A DNA stretch of 64,000 nt from Gammaproteobacteria bacterium (lineage in GTDB: Bacteria > Pseudomonadota > Gammaproteobacteria > Pseudomonadales > Azotimanducaceae), in NCBI GenBank assembly GCA_028821515.1, contig JAPPGA010000033.1, positions 38,969 to 102,968 of the forward strand, given 5' to 3'. This document shows, one piece after another, positions 24,858 to 33,490 of this stretch. A program made the translations under genes and the position numbers. The notes beneath the pieces were generated by a model. That model made no database searches. It was not told where the DNA came from and saw nothing but the letters and a program-made list of their open reading frames with translations. Positions within the stretch are counted from its first letter, which is position 1, and every line of letters starts with the position of its first letter.

Positions 24858-25700
24858 CTACAGATGGGCTCGATAGCTTATGGGCTGCAAGCGGACGTGC
24901 CGCTCCACATCGCCCGGCAACGTGAAGAGTCTCGGCATCCTTCTGAACCCGAAGAGGCGGTAGAGGTGATAGGACTCCGCATGTACATTCGAGAATCGGA
25001 GTTCGCCCGCGCTGATGTAAAACGGCGTGTGCTGGCCGTACCGGGTTGTCTTGACCTCGATGAACCGGTCCCGTCCGTTACGTTCATAAGAGCGGATGTC
25101 ATATCCCGCGTGATCGCCGACAGTCTTGGAAACCTGCTCAATGTTGCGGGCGAGGTGGTCCTTGCCCGCGCTTTCGAGTCGGAGACGTTCGTAATCCATG
25201 ACCAGCGCTTCACCCGCGTCGCCCAGTGAACGGTTGAGGGTCTCCTGCCGGAGGTAATCTGTCGATCCGCGCGGAGTGCCAGGAATCCCGTATTCCAACC
25301 TCCTCTGGCGAACTTCCGAATCGGTGGGTCGTGGCGGATCGACTTGAATGCCGAGGAGATCGTCAACGACGACCGGGGCCTGGGGTTCTTCAACATCGGC
25401 CTTGACGAGATTCTCCACCACGGCCAACCGTTCGCGCACGATGTCTCTGAGGAGACCCTGCACATTTCTGAGCGGCTTGTACCCGTCAATTGAGGGGAAC
25501 CCGAAACCGATCAGGACTGCACTGATGTTCTGGTGCTTTCGCTCGACTGCACCACGCGAGCGGCCGTCCAGCATTTCGCGAAGCGCACGGTTGTGCGCAG
25601 CCTTGTTGAAGGGTTCGCGGCGCAGCTCACATGAGAGCATGTCCAAGTAGTCCTGGACAGTGGCCTCGACTTCGGACCTGCTCCAGTCTTGCAAAGGCAT
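24858..25700 (-). CDS. DUF3883 domain protein (nuclease-like fold)
   Basis: The 280-residue protein ends in a DUF3883-type domain: NRSLGDAGEALVMDYERLRL, then GYDIRSYERNGRDRFIEVKT followed by YGQHTPFYISAGELRFS. The G-E, the D in GYDIRS and the E-x-K in IEVKT match the PD-(D/E)xK nuclease pattern. The N-terminal half (KPLRNVQGLLRDIVRERLA) is also common in this family. DUF3883 proteins are often found in defence and restriction islands. It is the last gene in a minus-strand run after AbrB, PIN and HTH genes, starting about 36 bases after the HTH gene. Confidence 0.75.
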   Translation of the reverse strand: MPLQDWSRSEVEATVQDYLDMLSCELRREPFNKAAHNRALREMLDGRSRGAVERKHQNISAVLIGFGFPSIDGYKPLRNVQGLLRDIVRERLAVVENLVKADVEEPQAPVVVDDLLGIQVDPPRPTDSEVRQRRLEYGIPGTPRGSTDYLRQETLNRSLGDAGEALVMDYERLRLESAGKDHLARNIEQVSKTVGDHAGYDIRSYERNGRDRFIEVKTTRYGQHTPFYISAGELRFSNVHAESYHLYRLFGFRRMPRLFTLPGDVERHVRLQPISYRAHL

Positions 25701-25736
25701 ACGCCGGAATCATACAGACGCCGGACGAACGGAAAC

Positions 25737-25991
25737 TCAGCGTACGCCAGCGCGATAGACCGATTCACGATTCAGCCAGAATCGGTTGGTGCCGCCAAGC
25801 ACCTGCTCGAGCCTTAGCGCAGTTCCTTCGTCAATCGATGCTTCACCCGACATGAGTTGATTGACGAATTTCCTGGAAGTGCCAAGCCGGTCTGCGAACT
25901 CAGTCTGCGTCCAACCTCGCTCGTCAAGGAGATCAGCGATGGTATCTCCGGGAGGTGAAACCCAATCGGGACTAAAGGACATTGTTGTCAT
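25737..25991 (-). CDS. HigA-type XRE antitoxin-like HTH protein, short
   Basis: The 84-residue product contains PPGDTIADLLDERGWTQTEF, followed by the recognition-helix segment SRKFVNQLMSGEASI, and ends FWLNRESVYRAGVR. This is the N-terminal HTH module of HigA-like antitoxins. In related larger proteins the W-L-N-R-E block leads into a metallopeptidase or other C-terminal domain, which is absent here; the gene may be shortened. Starts at 25991 or 25982 are equally plausible. It sits between the PIN toxin gene and the DUF3883 gene on the same strand and may regulate the run. Confidence 0.7.
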   Translation of the reverse strand: MTTMSFSPDWVSPPGDTIADLLDERGWTQTEFADRLGTSRKFVNQLMSGEASIDEGTALRLEQVLGGTNRFWLNRESVYRAGVR

Positions 25992-26052
25992 GGCCTCGCG
26001 CATTGCATCTCTTAACGATTGATTATCCTGGTGATCGTCACCGATTCCTACA

Positions 26053-26493
26053 TCATGCGTGTGTAAGTCCCGCCAGTAACTCGTCAATCTTGACGATCGG
26101 GCGCGAGAATCCCGCAGACAGACTTACCAGGTCCTCATCGCCTGTAACCAGAAAGTCCGCTTCGCCCACGATGGCAAGCTCAAGGAACGGCGTGTCGAAC
26201 GGGTCGCGACAGACCGGTGTGGGCGGTGGTGGAGTGGGAATACTCACTGTCATGCAGAATGGGAGATAGTCTGACAAGAGGTCTTCCTGCTCCCGCCGGT
26301 TCAGCCCGAACTTCGGATACGCAAGTACACGGATGAGTTCGTCTATCGTCTCCGTCGAGGCGAGCGGGATGAACTGTCGACTTTGCCAACCTTTCCTCAG
26401 AAGCGCCGTCGCGTCCCCGCCAAAAACCAGTGCAGACACCACCAGGTTGGTATCAATAACAACCCGTGGCGGCGAGCTTGGCGGAATCGACAT
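26053..26493 (-). CDS. PIN-domain toxin-like nuclease
   Basis: The 146-residue protein matches the PIN family often annotated as a putative toxin component. It has VVIDTNLVVSALVFGG with the first Asp, ASTETIDELIRVLAYPKF with Glu, CRDPFDTPFLELA with Asp, and ADFLVTGDEDLVSL with paired acidic residues. All four metal-binding positions look intact. It starts 12 bases after the AbrB-type gene, so together they look like an AbrB/PIN toxin-antitoxin operon. The family is distinct from the VapC-like gene at the left end of the window. Confidence 0.85.
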   Translation of the reverse strand: MSIPPSSPPRVVIDTNLVVSALVFGGDATALLRKGWQSRQFIPLASTETIDELIRVLAYPKFGLNRREQEDLLSDYLPFCMTVSIPTPPPPTPVCRDPFDTPFLELAIVGEADFLVTGDEDLVSLSAGFSRPIVKIDELLAGLTHA

Positions 26494-26505
26494 GGCGCAC
26501 GTGGC

Positions 26506-26748
26506 TCATTTGTCATCGGCGCGTTGCACCGCGCTTCGCGCCCAAGCTACGGCATCCCGAATGGTCTGTTCGGTGAGGTCAAGTTCTGCGAGCTTCGCAC
26601 GCACCGCATCGGCCCGCTGGATGCGAACTGGTGTCAGCACAACCTGGCCGTTCCGGGTTTCGATGTCGAAGTATTCCACGGGGCCAAGCTCGTTAGTGAT
26701 GCGCTTGGGAAGGGTAAGCTGATTCTTAGCGGTGAGCTTTGCAAGCAT
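26506..26748 (-). CDS. AbrB/SpoVT-type antitoxin
   Basis: The 80-residue product from the ATG at 26748 begins MLAKLTAKNQLTLPKRITNE, the swapped-hairpin DNA-binding motif of AbrB-like antitoxins. It continues with YFDIETRNGQVVLTPVR and a helical toxin-binding tail. The longer ORF upstream is out-of-family, and purine-rich AAAGGAAA lies a little further upstream. It is followed after 12 bases by the PIN toxin gene and should repress the pair. Confidence 0.85.
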   Translation of the reverse strand: MLAKLTAKNQLTLPKRITNELGPVEYFDIETRNGQVVLTPVRIQRADAVRAKLAELDLTEQTIRDAVAWARSAVQRADDK

Positions 26749-27104
26749 GCTGCGCCTCGGCACCAAAAGGAAACAAGGAACCCTTACTTTAGCATTTCCT
26801 TTCCTTAAGGCAATCAACTGAGCCGCTCGATGGTCGACTACCCGCCGCGTCTCGGTCGAACGCGTCTCGGATGCCCCACCTTCGAATACCCCGCAGCATC
26901 CGGGGAGACGCGGGGCATGGAGCAGGACGGGTGTTGCTGCCGGAGAAAATCGCAGATACTTGCTTTCCGCTTGGGTCCGGCAACTTCGATACACCGGACC
27001 GTTGCGTTCGGTTCAGCAACCGGCCGTGGTGCAATCACTGAAGCAGATCGCCCTTGCGGCAAAGACCGCCCTGTGCCCAGATCACAACCTGACAAGAGAC
27101 AATC
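26749..27104. other. Divergent intergenic region, no gene seen
   Basis: This stretch separates the AbrB-type antitoxin gene (leftward) from the YghU-like gene (rightward) and must hold both promoters. The part next to the antitoxin is AT-rich (TAGCATTTCCTTTCC around 26790). The rest is GC-rich and shows no conserved protein in any frame. No RNA gene or repeat was found. Confidence 0.4.
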
Positions 27105-27941
27105 ATGACAGACGCATCCACCTACACGCCCCCACCCGTCTGGCAGTGGGACAAGGAGGCCGGCGGTACCAGTACCAACCGCCCGATAGCGGGAGCCACG
27201 CACGAGAAGGAGCTTCCAGTCGGCGAACATTCCCTGCAGCTCTACTCCCTGGCAACGCCCAACGGGATCAAGGTGACGGTCATGCTCGAAGAGCTGCTGG
27301 AACTCGGTATTGCCGAGGCCGAGTACGACGCTTACCTGATCAACATCGGCAACGGCGACCAGTTCGGCAGCGGCTTCGTGGCCCTCAACCCGAACTCGAA
27401 GATTCCGGCACTCGCCGATCACAGTACGTCGCCGCCGACCCGCGTGTTCGAATCGGCTTCGATCCTCCTTTACCTCGCCGAGAAATTCGGCGCCTTCCTG
27501 CCGACCGAACCCCGCGCCCGTACCGAGTGCCTGTCGTGGCTTTTCTTTCAGATGGGGAGCGCGCCGTACATCGGCGGGGGGTTCGGCCACTTCTATGCCT
27601 TCAGGGAGGAGAAGATCGAGTACTGCATCAACCGTTTCGCCATGGAGACGAAACGCCTGCTCGATGTGCTCAACCAACGCCTGGCCGGGAACAGGTTCCT
27701 GTGCGGCGACGAGTACACGATCGCCGACATCGCCAACTACGGCTGGTACGGCGCGCTCCTCGTGCACAACCTCTACGATGCGGCGGAGTTCCTCGATGTC
27801 GCCTCATATACGCACGCAATGCGATGGGCCGAGGAAATCGACGCGCGGCCGGCCGTGCAGCGCGGCCGGCGGGTCAACAGGCCCTGGGGGCCGGAAGAGA
27901 CCCAGGTGCCGGAGCGTCATGGTCCCGAGGATTTCAAGTAA
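27105..27941 (+). CDS. yghU: YghU-like glutathione S-transferase / disulfide reductase
   Basis: The 278-residue protein begins YTPPPVWQWDKEAGG, the long N-terminal arm characteristic of the YghU/YfcG-type transferases. It then shows the thioredoxin-fold start LYSLATPNGIKVTVMLEELL with the active Thr/Asn, and FVALNPNSKIPALAD and FESASILLYLAEKFG, which bind glutathione. The all-helical C-terminal domain is complete (CGDEYTIADIANYGW). E. coli YghU acts as a glutathione-dependent disulphide reductase. The gene precedes the two sulfatase genes on the same strand with about 30 bases between. Confidence 0.87.
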   Translation: MTDASTYTPPPVWQWDKEAGGTSTNRPIAGATHEKELPVGEHSLQLYSLATPNGIKVTVMLEELLELGIAEAEYDAYLINIGNGDQFGSGFVALNPNSKIPALADHSTSPPTRVFESASILLYLAEKFGAFLPTEPRARTECLSWLFFQMGSAPYIGGGFGHFYAFREEKIEYCINRFAMETKRLLDVLNQRLAGNRFLCGDEYTIADIANYGWYGALLVHNLYDAAEFLDVASYTHAMRWAEEIDARPAVQRGRRVNRPWGPEETQVPERHGPEDFK

Positions 27942-27971
27942 TCTGCCTGGAGATTCTGCAAGGAACCTGAC

Positions 27972-29360
27972 ATGCCGCCAAACATAGTCCTGTTCATGAC
28001 CGACCAACTCAGGCGCGATGCGCTGGGCTGCTACGGCAACGAGATCTGCAGGACGCCCAACCTCGACAGGCTCGCGGCCGAAGGCACGCGGTTCGACCAG
28101 GCCTACACGGTCAGCCCCGTATGCTCGCCCTCGCGGGCCTCCCTGATGTCAGGGCTCTACCCCCACAACCACGGGGTGATGATCAATACCCATATCGCGC
28201 CGGCCTGGTGCCGGGGACTTTCCACCGACACCCCCACTTTCAGCGACCGACTGAAGAAAGCGGGATACGTGCTGGACTACGCGGGCAAGTGGCATGTTCA
28301 CCAGGACATCGGGCCGGAGAAGTTCGGCTTCGACCGTCACAGGCAGGGAGGCGGGGCCAGGGGATGCGTTCCCGGCACGGAATCGATGATCGAATTCCCC
28401 GGGTCTGCCTTCGCGGTTGCCGGCACCAACCCCAATCCCTTTGAGGAGGGAAAGACCTGGCGGGTGACCAATGTTGGCCTGGAAATGCTGCGGGAGAGAG
28501 CCGGGGGAGACCAGCCGTTCTTCCTGCGCATCGATGACGTCGCGCCCCATTTTCCCAATATCGTCCCGGAACCCTACGCCTCGATGTACGACCCGGAATC
28601 CATTCCGCCCTGGCCCAATTTTGATGAAACCTTCGAGGGCAAGCCCGCGGCGCACCTGCGCAAGCACCGGGAATGGAATCTCCAGGACAAGGACTGGTCC
28701 TGGTGGCAGAACGTGGTTGCCAAGTACTACGGCGACGTCACCCTGATCGACGACTGCGTGGGGCGCGTGCTGGACGCCATCCGGGAATGTGGAATCGAGG
28801 ACGACACGATCTTCGTGTTCTCGACCGACCACGGGGACGCGACCGGCAGTCACAAGCACTTCGAAAAGTCCGGGACCATGTACGACGAGGTCTTCCGCAT
28901 CCCGCTGCTGGCACGGGTCCCGGGTGTCGAGGCCCGGCAGGTGCCGCAGTTCGTCCGCCTGATGGACCTGATGCCCACCTTTATCGAATGGGGTGGAGGT
29001 GAAATGCCGGGCGATCTCGACGCGAAGAGCCTGGTGCCACTGGTGCATGGCGAGAATCCCGCCGACTGGCCGGACAGTGTCTATTGCGAAAGCCATGGTG
29101 AGGTCTGGGGCTACAGCACCCAGCGAATGGTCCGCACCGAACGCTGGAAGTACGTGTACATTCCCCACGACTTGGACGAACTCTACGACCTGGAGGCGGA
29201 CCCGGCGGAGATGAACAACCTTATCGAAGATCCCGAACATACGGATGTTCTCGAGGATATGAAGGCGCGTCTGATCGGCTGGAACGATGCGACCGGGGAC
29301 ATGTTCCAGTGGAATTGGGTCCGGTGGGGGTTTCCCGAGCCGATCAGCCCTTACCTGTGA
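27972..29360 (+). CDS. Sulfatase with canonical C-x-P-x-R motif
   Basis: The 462-residue protein starts PPNIVLFMTDQLRRDALGCY, with the metal-binding Asp after the first strand. The formylglycine motif is VCSPSRASLMSGLYP, in which the Cys is converted by formylglycine-generating enzyme. Other active-site pieces are YAGKWHVHQDIG and FVFSTDHGDATGSH. There is no signal peptide, so it is either cytoplasmic or exported unconventionally. Members hydrolyse sulfate esters; a subset hydrolyses choline sulfate or phosphonate esters. A gene for formylglycine-generating enzyme is not in the window. The second sulfatase gene follows within a few bases. Confidence 0.9.
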   Translation: MPPNIVLFMTDQLRRDALGCYGNEICRTPNLDRLAAEGTRFDQAYTVSPVCSPSRASLMSGLYPHNHGVMINTHIAPAWCRGLSTDTPTFSDRLKKAGYVLDYAGKWHVHQDIGPEKFGFDRHRQGGGARGCVPGTESMIEFPGSAFAVAGTNPNPFEEGKTWRVTNVGLEMLRERAGGDQPFFLRIDDVAPHFPNIVPEPYASMYDPESIPPWPNFDETFEGKPAAHLRKHREWNLQDKDWSWWQNVVAKYYGDVTLIDDCVGRVLDAIRECGIEDDTIFVFSTDHGDATGSHKHFEKSGTMYDEVFRIPLLARVPGVEARQVPQFVRLMDLMPTFIEWGGGEMPGDLDAKSLVPLVHGENPADWPDSVYCESHGEVWGYSTQRMVRTERWKYVYIPHDLDELYDLEADPAEMNNLIEDPEHTDVLEDMKARLIGWNDATGDMFQWNWVRWGFPEPISPYL

Positions 29361-29384
29361 GATCCCGTGATTAGAGAGGTACCT

Positions 29385-30809
29385 GTGAATTTCATCCCGC
29401 GACTGACGACCGGCATTCTCGCCTGCCTGGCGTGCATTCCCGTCCTGGCAGCCCCCAACGTGATACTCGTCATGGCCGACGACATGGGCTGGGCACAGAC
29501 GGGCTACTACAACCATCCCGTCCTTGAAACTCCGAACCTCGACGCCATGGCGGAAAGTGGCCTGCGCATGGACCGGTTCTATTCGGGTTCTCCCCACTGC
29601 TCCACCACCCGCGCGACGGTGATCACCGGCAGGACCAACGACCGCACGGGCACATTCACCGTCGGCGGCTCAATCAACAAGCAGGAGAAGACGCTCTCGG
29701 CGGCCTTTCGCAATGCCGGATATACGACCGCGCACTTCGGGAAATGGCATCTCAATGCCCTGAACGCGCCCGAGGGCGATCCCATGCCGCTGTCCGACCC
29801 GCACAACCCCGGTGAACTCGGCTTCGACTACTGGCTCAGCGAAACCAACCAGTTCAACCTCGATCCGCTGCTCAGCCGCAACGGCACGCCGGAGCGCATC
29901 GAAGGGGAATCGTCGGAAATCCTGGTCGACGAAGCCCTCCGGTTCATCGGCGATGCGCACAAACAGGACAAGCCCGCCTTCGTCATGATCTGGTACGCCT
30001 CTCCCCACCGGACGTTCGAGGCACGAGACGAGGACATGAAGGCGTTCGGCGACCTGTCGGAAGCTTCCCGCGCCCACCATGGCGAAATCGTTGCCATGGA
30101 CAGGTCCATCGGTGCCCTGCGCCAGGGTCTGAGAGACTTGGGCATAGCGGGCAACACGCTCGTCTGGTTCTGCAGTGACAACGGCGGTCTGCCGACGTTC
30201 ACGGTGACGAACTCAGCTGGAAAGGTATACCCGGGCGTAAATCCCGACTCCACCGGACATCTCCGCGGATTCAAGAGTTCGCTTAACGAGGGCGGAATCC
30301 GCGTGCCCGGCATCATCGAATGGCCGGGCCACGTGGAGCCTAGGGTATCGAACTTTCCCGCCGGGACGCTGGACATGTTTCCAACGCTTATCGAAGTTGC
30401 CGGCCTTGATCCCGACGACATCAATGCGGTGCACGATGGCATTTCCCTGCTACCGGTCTTCGCCACCGAGCCGGCGAGGCGAAGTCAGCCCATGGGCTTC
30501 AGGGTGTCCGGCCAATACGGGTGGCTGGACAACGACTACAAGCTCATCTACTACATTGACTACGAGCAGGCATTCGTCGACGGTGAATGGAACGGCGAGT
30601 TATTCGCGTCAATGACCCCGGTGTACGAACTGTACAACGTGGTCGAAGACCCCTCCGAGCAAGACAACCTGATGGAGAAGCAACCGGAAATCGCGGCACG
30701 AATGCAGGCCGAGCTCGATGCCTGGAATGCATCGGTCGACAGGAGTGTGGAAGGCGCCGACTATCCGGAAGGCAGGGTCCTGCCCTCCGGACGTGAAGAG
30801 GCCGAATAG
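29385..30809 (+). CDS. Secreted sulfatase with non-standard CSTTR motif
   Basis: From the GTG at 29385 (after AGAGAGGT) the product is 474 residues with a signal peptide (LTTGILACLACIPVLAAP), so it is exported. The fold is clear: NVILVMADDMGWAQTGYYNH, FGKWHLNALNAPEG, WFCSDNGGLPTF and FPTLIEVAGLDPDD. The catalytic segment is SPHCSTTRATVITGR. The Cys and Arg are in place, but the third position is Thr where the usual motif has Pro or Ala. Whether formylglycine is formed is open. It is paired with the upstream sulfatase, which has no signal peptide, so the two act in different compartments. Confidence 0.88.
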   Translation: MNFIPRLTTGILACLACIPVLAAPNVILVMADDMGWAQTGYYNHPVLETPNLDAMAESGLRMDRFYSGSPHCSTTRATVITGRTNDRTGTFTVGGSINKQEKTLSAAFRNAGYTTAHFGKWHLNALNAPEGDPMPLSDPHNPGELGFDYWLSETNQFNLDPLLSRNGTPERIEGESSEILVDEALRFIGDAHKQDKPAFVMIWYASPHRTFEARDEDMKAFGDLSEASRAHHGEIVAMDRSIGALRQGLRDLGIAGNTLVWFCSDNGGLPTFTVTNSAGKVYPGVNPDSTGHLRGFKSSLNEGGIRVPGIIEWPGHVEPRVSNFPAGTLDMFPTLIEVAGLDPDDINAVHDGISLLPVFATEPARRSQPMGFRVSGQYGWLDNDYKLIYYIDYEQAFVDGEWNGELFASMTPVYELYNVVEDPSEQDNLMEKQPEIAARMQAELDAWNASVDRSVEGADYPEGRVLPSGREEAE

Positions 30810-30852
30810 AACACGTTGCGTGCGGCAGACGAGGTCGCCGGTCGGCGTCGAT

Positions 30853-31134
30853 CTATGCGGCAACGATACGTTGGACCTTGATCTTTTTTTCAAGATCGCG
30901 CGACTTGGCGAGGTCATAGGCCAACTGCATTCCAAGCCAGGTTTCGGGTGTCGAGCCGAATGCCTTTGACAGCCGGTAGGCCATTTCAATCGAGACCGAC
31001 GCCTTTTCGTTAATCAGATGGGAAAGCGTCTGACGCCCTACGCCGAGCCGCCGCGCACCTTCTGATACGGACAAGGCCAATGGTTTCAAGCAATCTTCCC
31101 GCACGATGGCGCCAGGATGTACAGGGTTTTTCAT
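30853..31134 (-). CDS. higA: HigA antitoxin
   Basis: The product of about 93 residues has the HigA pattern: KNPVHPGAIVREDCLKPLAL, the HTH GARRLGVGRQTLSHLINEKA, and AYRLSKAFGSTPETWLGMQL. The second ATG (31134) starts closest to the conserved sequence; an ATG two codons upstream is also possible. It lies downstream of the toxin gene, the reversed toxin-first order typical of higBA, and is separated from it by only some 17 bases. It neutralises HigB and represses the operon. Confidence 0.9.
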   Translation of the reverse strand: MKNPVHPGAIVREDCLKPLALSVSEGARRLGVGRQTLSHLINEKASVSIEMAYRLSKAFGSTPETWLGMQLAYDLAKSRDLEKKIKVQRIVAA

Positions 31135-31151
31135 TGCCATGTCAGCACCTT

Positions 31152-31430
31152 CTAGTGGTAGTCCAAATAGTCGACATCCAATACGTCTCCGTTTTCAAAC
31201 CGAAAGGTCACCCGCCAGTTGGCCGATACTGAGACCGCATGATGACCTTTCTTGCGGCCTCTGAGCGGATGCAGTCGAAAGCCGGGAATGTCCATCCCCT
31301 CCGGGTTGCTGCTCCGGTCCAAAGCCGTCAGGATACGCAAGAGTTTTGCAACGTGACCCTGCGTCACCCTTGCTGAACGTCCCTCTTCATACAGTTCTTT
31401 CAGGCCGCGATGCCGAAACGATCTGATCAC
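31152..31430 (-). CDS. higB: HigB mRNA interferase toxin
   Basis: The 92-residue protein is a RelE-fold HigB: FRHRGLKELYEEGRSARV, LTALDRSSNPEGMDIPGFR, then LHPLRGRKKGHHAVSVSANW and VTFRFENGDVLDVDYLDYH. The basic and aromatic residues of the C-terminal strand match ribosome-dependent mRNA interferases. The full length and intact antitoxin indicate a working module. The pair lies between the sulfatase and DUF3604 genes. Confidence 0.9.
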   Translation of the reverse strand: MIRSFRHRGLKELYEEGRSARVTQGHVAKLLRILTALDRSSNPEGMDIPGFRLHPLRGRKKGHHAVSVSANWRVTFRFENGDVLDVDYLDYH

Positions 31431-31500
31431 GGACAGACTGTATGGTGTCTATCGACAGCAGTCAATGACAGCAGGATTTCTCCTGCTGGGCTTAGAAAAC

Positions 31501-33342
31501 CTAGGGCGTATACCAGATCGGCGAGGAGTAGGCGCGCTCCTGAATCACAGCGGTGGGGCCCTGCTGGAATTCCTCAGCGCCGTAGAACTTCGCGTCGTAG
31601 GTCGTCCAGCGCGGTGTTGGGATCTGGAGGACCCGAACGTAATAGAACGCGGATTCGCTACGATCGAAGTCCGGGTCCGTCCAGGTCGTCGCGAGGGTTG
31701 GACTGCCTATTGAATTGAGATAACTCGCTGCCTTGACGTCGACGGTCGATCCGACGGGAGGCAGCTTGCCGTCCTCGCCGATCGTCCGGTCGCCCGACCA
31801 GGCCACGTCGTGGACCTTCTCGTGCAGTTCGCCGTTCGCATCACGCCATCCCTTGATGACCTGCACGCGGTCCAGGTTGGCCCCGTCCGGATCCTTGACA
31901 GCCCTTAGCAGGAAGCGGGGCGCCGTGCCATCCGGTGGCCGGGCCAGGTCGCCTCCCATGGGCACCCCCTTGCGGTAGCCGATCCCGGCCAGGTTCGGAC
32001 TCACGGCGTCATCGCTCTCGTAGTCCCATCCGCCAAAAAATCGCAGCGTGATTCGCGGCCCGGTCGTCGCATAGACCTCGCGCCGTTTCATGGCGGCAAA
32101 GATCGCCTCCCGCGTGTTTTCGGTAGCCCAGACCGCCGCATAGCCGGCAGAAGCGTAAATGGCCTGGGTCATCCGGCGGTAAGGGCTGGGCTCGATGGCG
32201 CCCATCTTGCCCCAGAAGTTGTCTTCATCTGCGGTGGCGAGGCCCGTGTGGGAGTCCGTTGATCCGATCATCCCGAACTTGTAAGGGTTGACCCCGAGTT
32301 CGGCGGCGAGGCCGAGGCCAGTCTTGAGCCCGCTCCGAACGTAGGACCGTTTTGCCGCCTCTTCCGGCGGCATCTCAGCCGCCAGACCTTTCAAAGCGGA
32401 GAAATTGCCCCACGTTTCGTGCTCGGCGAACTCGTCGTCGGGGGAAAGGGATGGCAGGGTCTCGCTGTCGCCCTTGATTTGCGTCACCTCCACGATGGGC
32501 TCGATGGATGACCGGATCCTGGCGTAGTCGCGGGTCAGCGGTTCGCCGTCGTAGCTGACGGTCGCGAACGTGTTGCCGCGGCTGAGATTGCTGTTGTGGG
32601 GAATGGAGATGACATCGCTGCCGGTCTCCTGCCGGTAGCGCTCGAGGTGAGCCCACAGGTCCTCGGGGTTCGAACTGTCGTACGCGGAAAACGGCCGCCG
32701 CGACATGGTGTGTTCGGGCGCACCCGCGAACATGACATTGCGGTGCAGCATGGCGGGAGAGCCGCTGCTGTATTCGTACCCGGCAAAAGTGGTGAACCTG
32801 CCGGGATCGTTGTACTTCTCGGCGCTCTCGACGATGCTGCGCCACACGTCGAGCCTGAAGTCGTCGTCGATTCCGTAGTCGCCCCTTGGTGTCTTGGACT
32901 TGCCCAGCGTCTCGTTGCCGGCGGTGTACTCCTCGAGGCTCTTCGCCCCCAGGACATCGGACACCGCTGGCGTGCGGGAGAGCGTCTCGAACAAGCGCTG
33001 GCTATCCTCCGTTTTCAGCGCGTCGGGATCGCCCGTGGCGACACGCGGCGCGACACCGAGATTCTCGGCGTGATCGGACACCATGAGGAAGTCAAGTGGC
33101 CGGCGCAATCGCGCGTCGCCGCCGCCGGTGGCGCGAATGGTCTCCCCCTTGGCGAATCGATAGGCCTCGTCCGGCGACAACCGGGTGCCCATGCCGAATG
33201 CATCGCCCGAAAGGTACGTGTGCACATGGGTGTCGCCCCAATAGACGTTGTCGGGGTAGTCCTGCCTGACGGGTGGGGAGTAGAGCTCCGCAGCGTTTGC
33301 GACGGCTGCAAGTATAGAGATCAAGGCCAGGATGGGGCGCAT
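31501..33342 (-). CDS. Secreted DUF3604 protein (PHP-like metal hydrolase fold)
   Basis: The 613-residue product begins with a signal peptide (MRPILALISILAAVANAAEL). It has the DUF3604 landmarks NVYWGDTHVHTYLSGDAFG with H-x-H, FLMVSDHAENLG, YEYSSGSPAMLHRNVMF and IGSTDSHTGLATADEDNF. The scattered His/Asp clusters look like a PHP-type metal site. Start 33342 has AAGGAG eight bases upstream. Members are found near sulfatases and TonB receptors, but no biochemical activity is established to my knowledge. It is the last gene after a TonB receptor on the same strand. Confidence 0.85.
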   Translation of the reverse strand: MRPILALISILAAVANAAELYSPPVRQDYPDNVYWGDTHVHTYLSGDAFGMGTRLSPDEAYRFAKGETIRATGGGDARLRRPLDFLMVSDHAENLGVAPRVATGDPDALKTEDSQRLFETLSRTPAVSDVLGAKSLEEYTAGNETLGKSKTPRGDYGIDDDFRLDVWRSIVESAEKYNDPGRFTTFAGYEYSSGSPAMLHRNVMFAGAPEHTMSRRPFSAYDSSNPEDLWAHLERYRQETGSDVISIPHNSNLSRGNTFATVSYDGEPLTRDYARIRSSIEPIVEVTQIKGDSETLPSLSPDDEFAEHETWGNFSALKGLAAEMPPEEAAKRSYVRSGLKTGLGLAAELGVNPYKFGMIGSTDSHTGLATADEDNFWGKMGAIEPSPYRRMTQAIYASAGYAAVWATENTREAIFAAMKRREVYATTGPRITLRFFGGWDYESDDAVSPNLAGIGYRKGVPMGGDLARPPDGTAPRFLLRAVKDPDGANLDRVQVIKGWRDANGELHEKVHDVAWSGDRTIGEDGKLPPVGSTVDVKAASYLNSIGSPTLATTWTDPDFDRSESAFYYVRVLQIPTPRWTTYDAKFYGAEEFQQGPTAVIQERAYSSPIWYTP

Positions 33343-33404
33343 CGTTCGGCTCCTTCTTCGGCAACTACGGGGGTCCGCACCGGATCCCAGACGCACCTTC
33401 TGCG

Positions 33405-33441
33405 AAAAAAAGCGCACCGGGGGCCGAAGCCCGCGGTGCGC
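33405..33441 (-). terminator. Rho-independent terminator of the TonB receptor gene at 33.5 kb
   Basis: Read leftward, GCGCACCG and CGGTGCGC (33434-33441 and 33412-33419) form an 8-bp stem followed by a run of seven Ts. It lies about 50 bases after the receptor's stop codon. Confidence 0.75.
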
Positions 33442-33490
33442 TGTTGGTTGATTTCGGCGTGTCGGTTAAGAGGCCTTCTCTCTACTTATC

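Noticed and set aside
28149..29597. 482-residue minus-strand open frame
   Set aside because: Antisense to the first sulfatase gene, with no family features.
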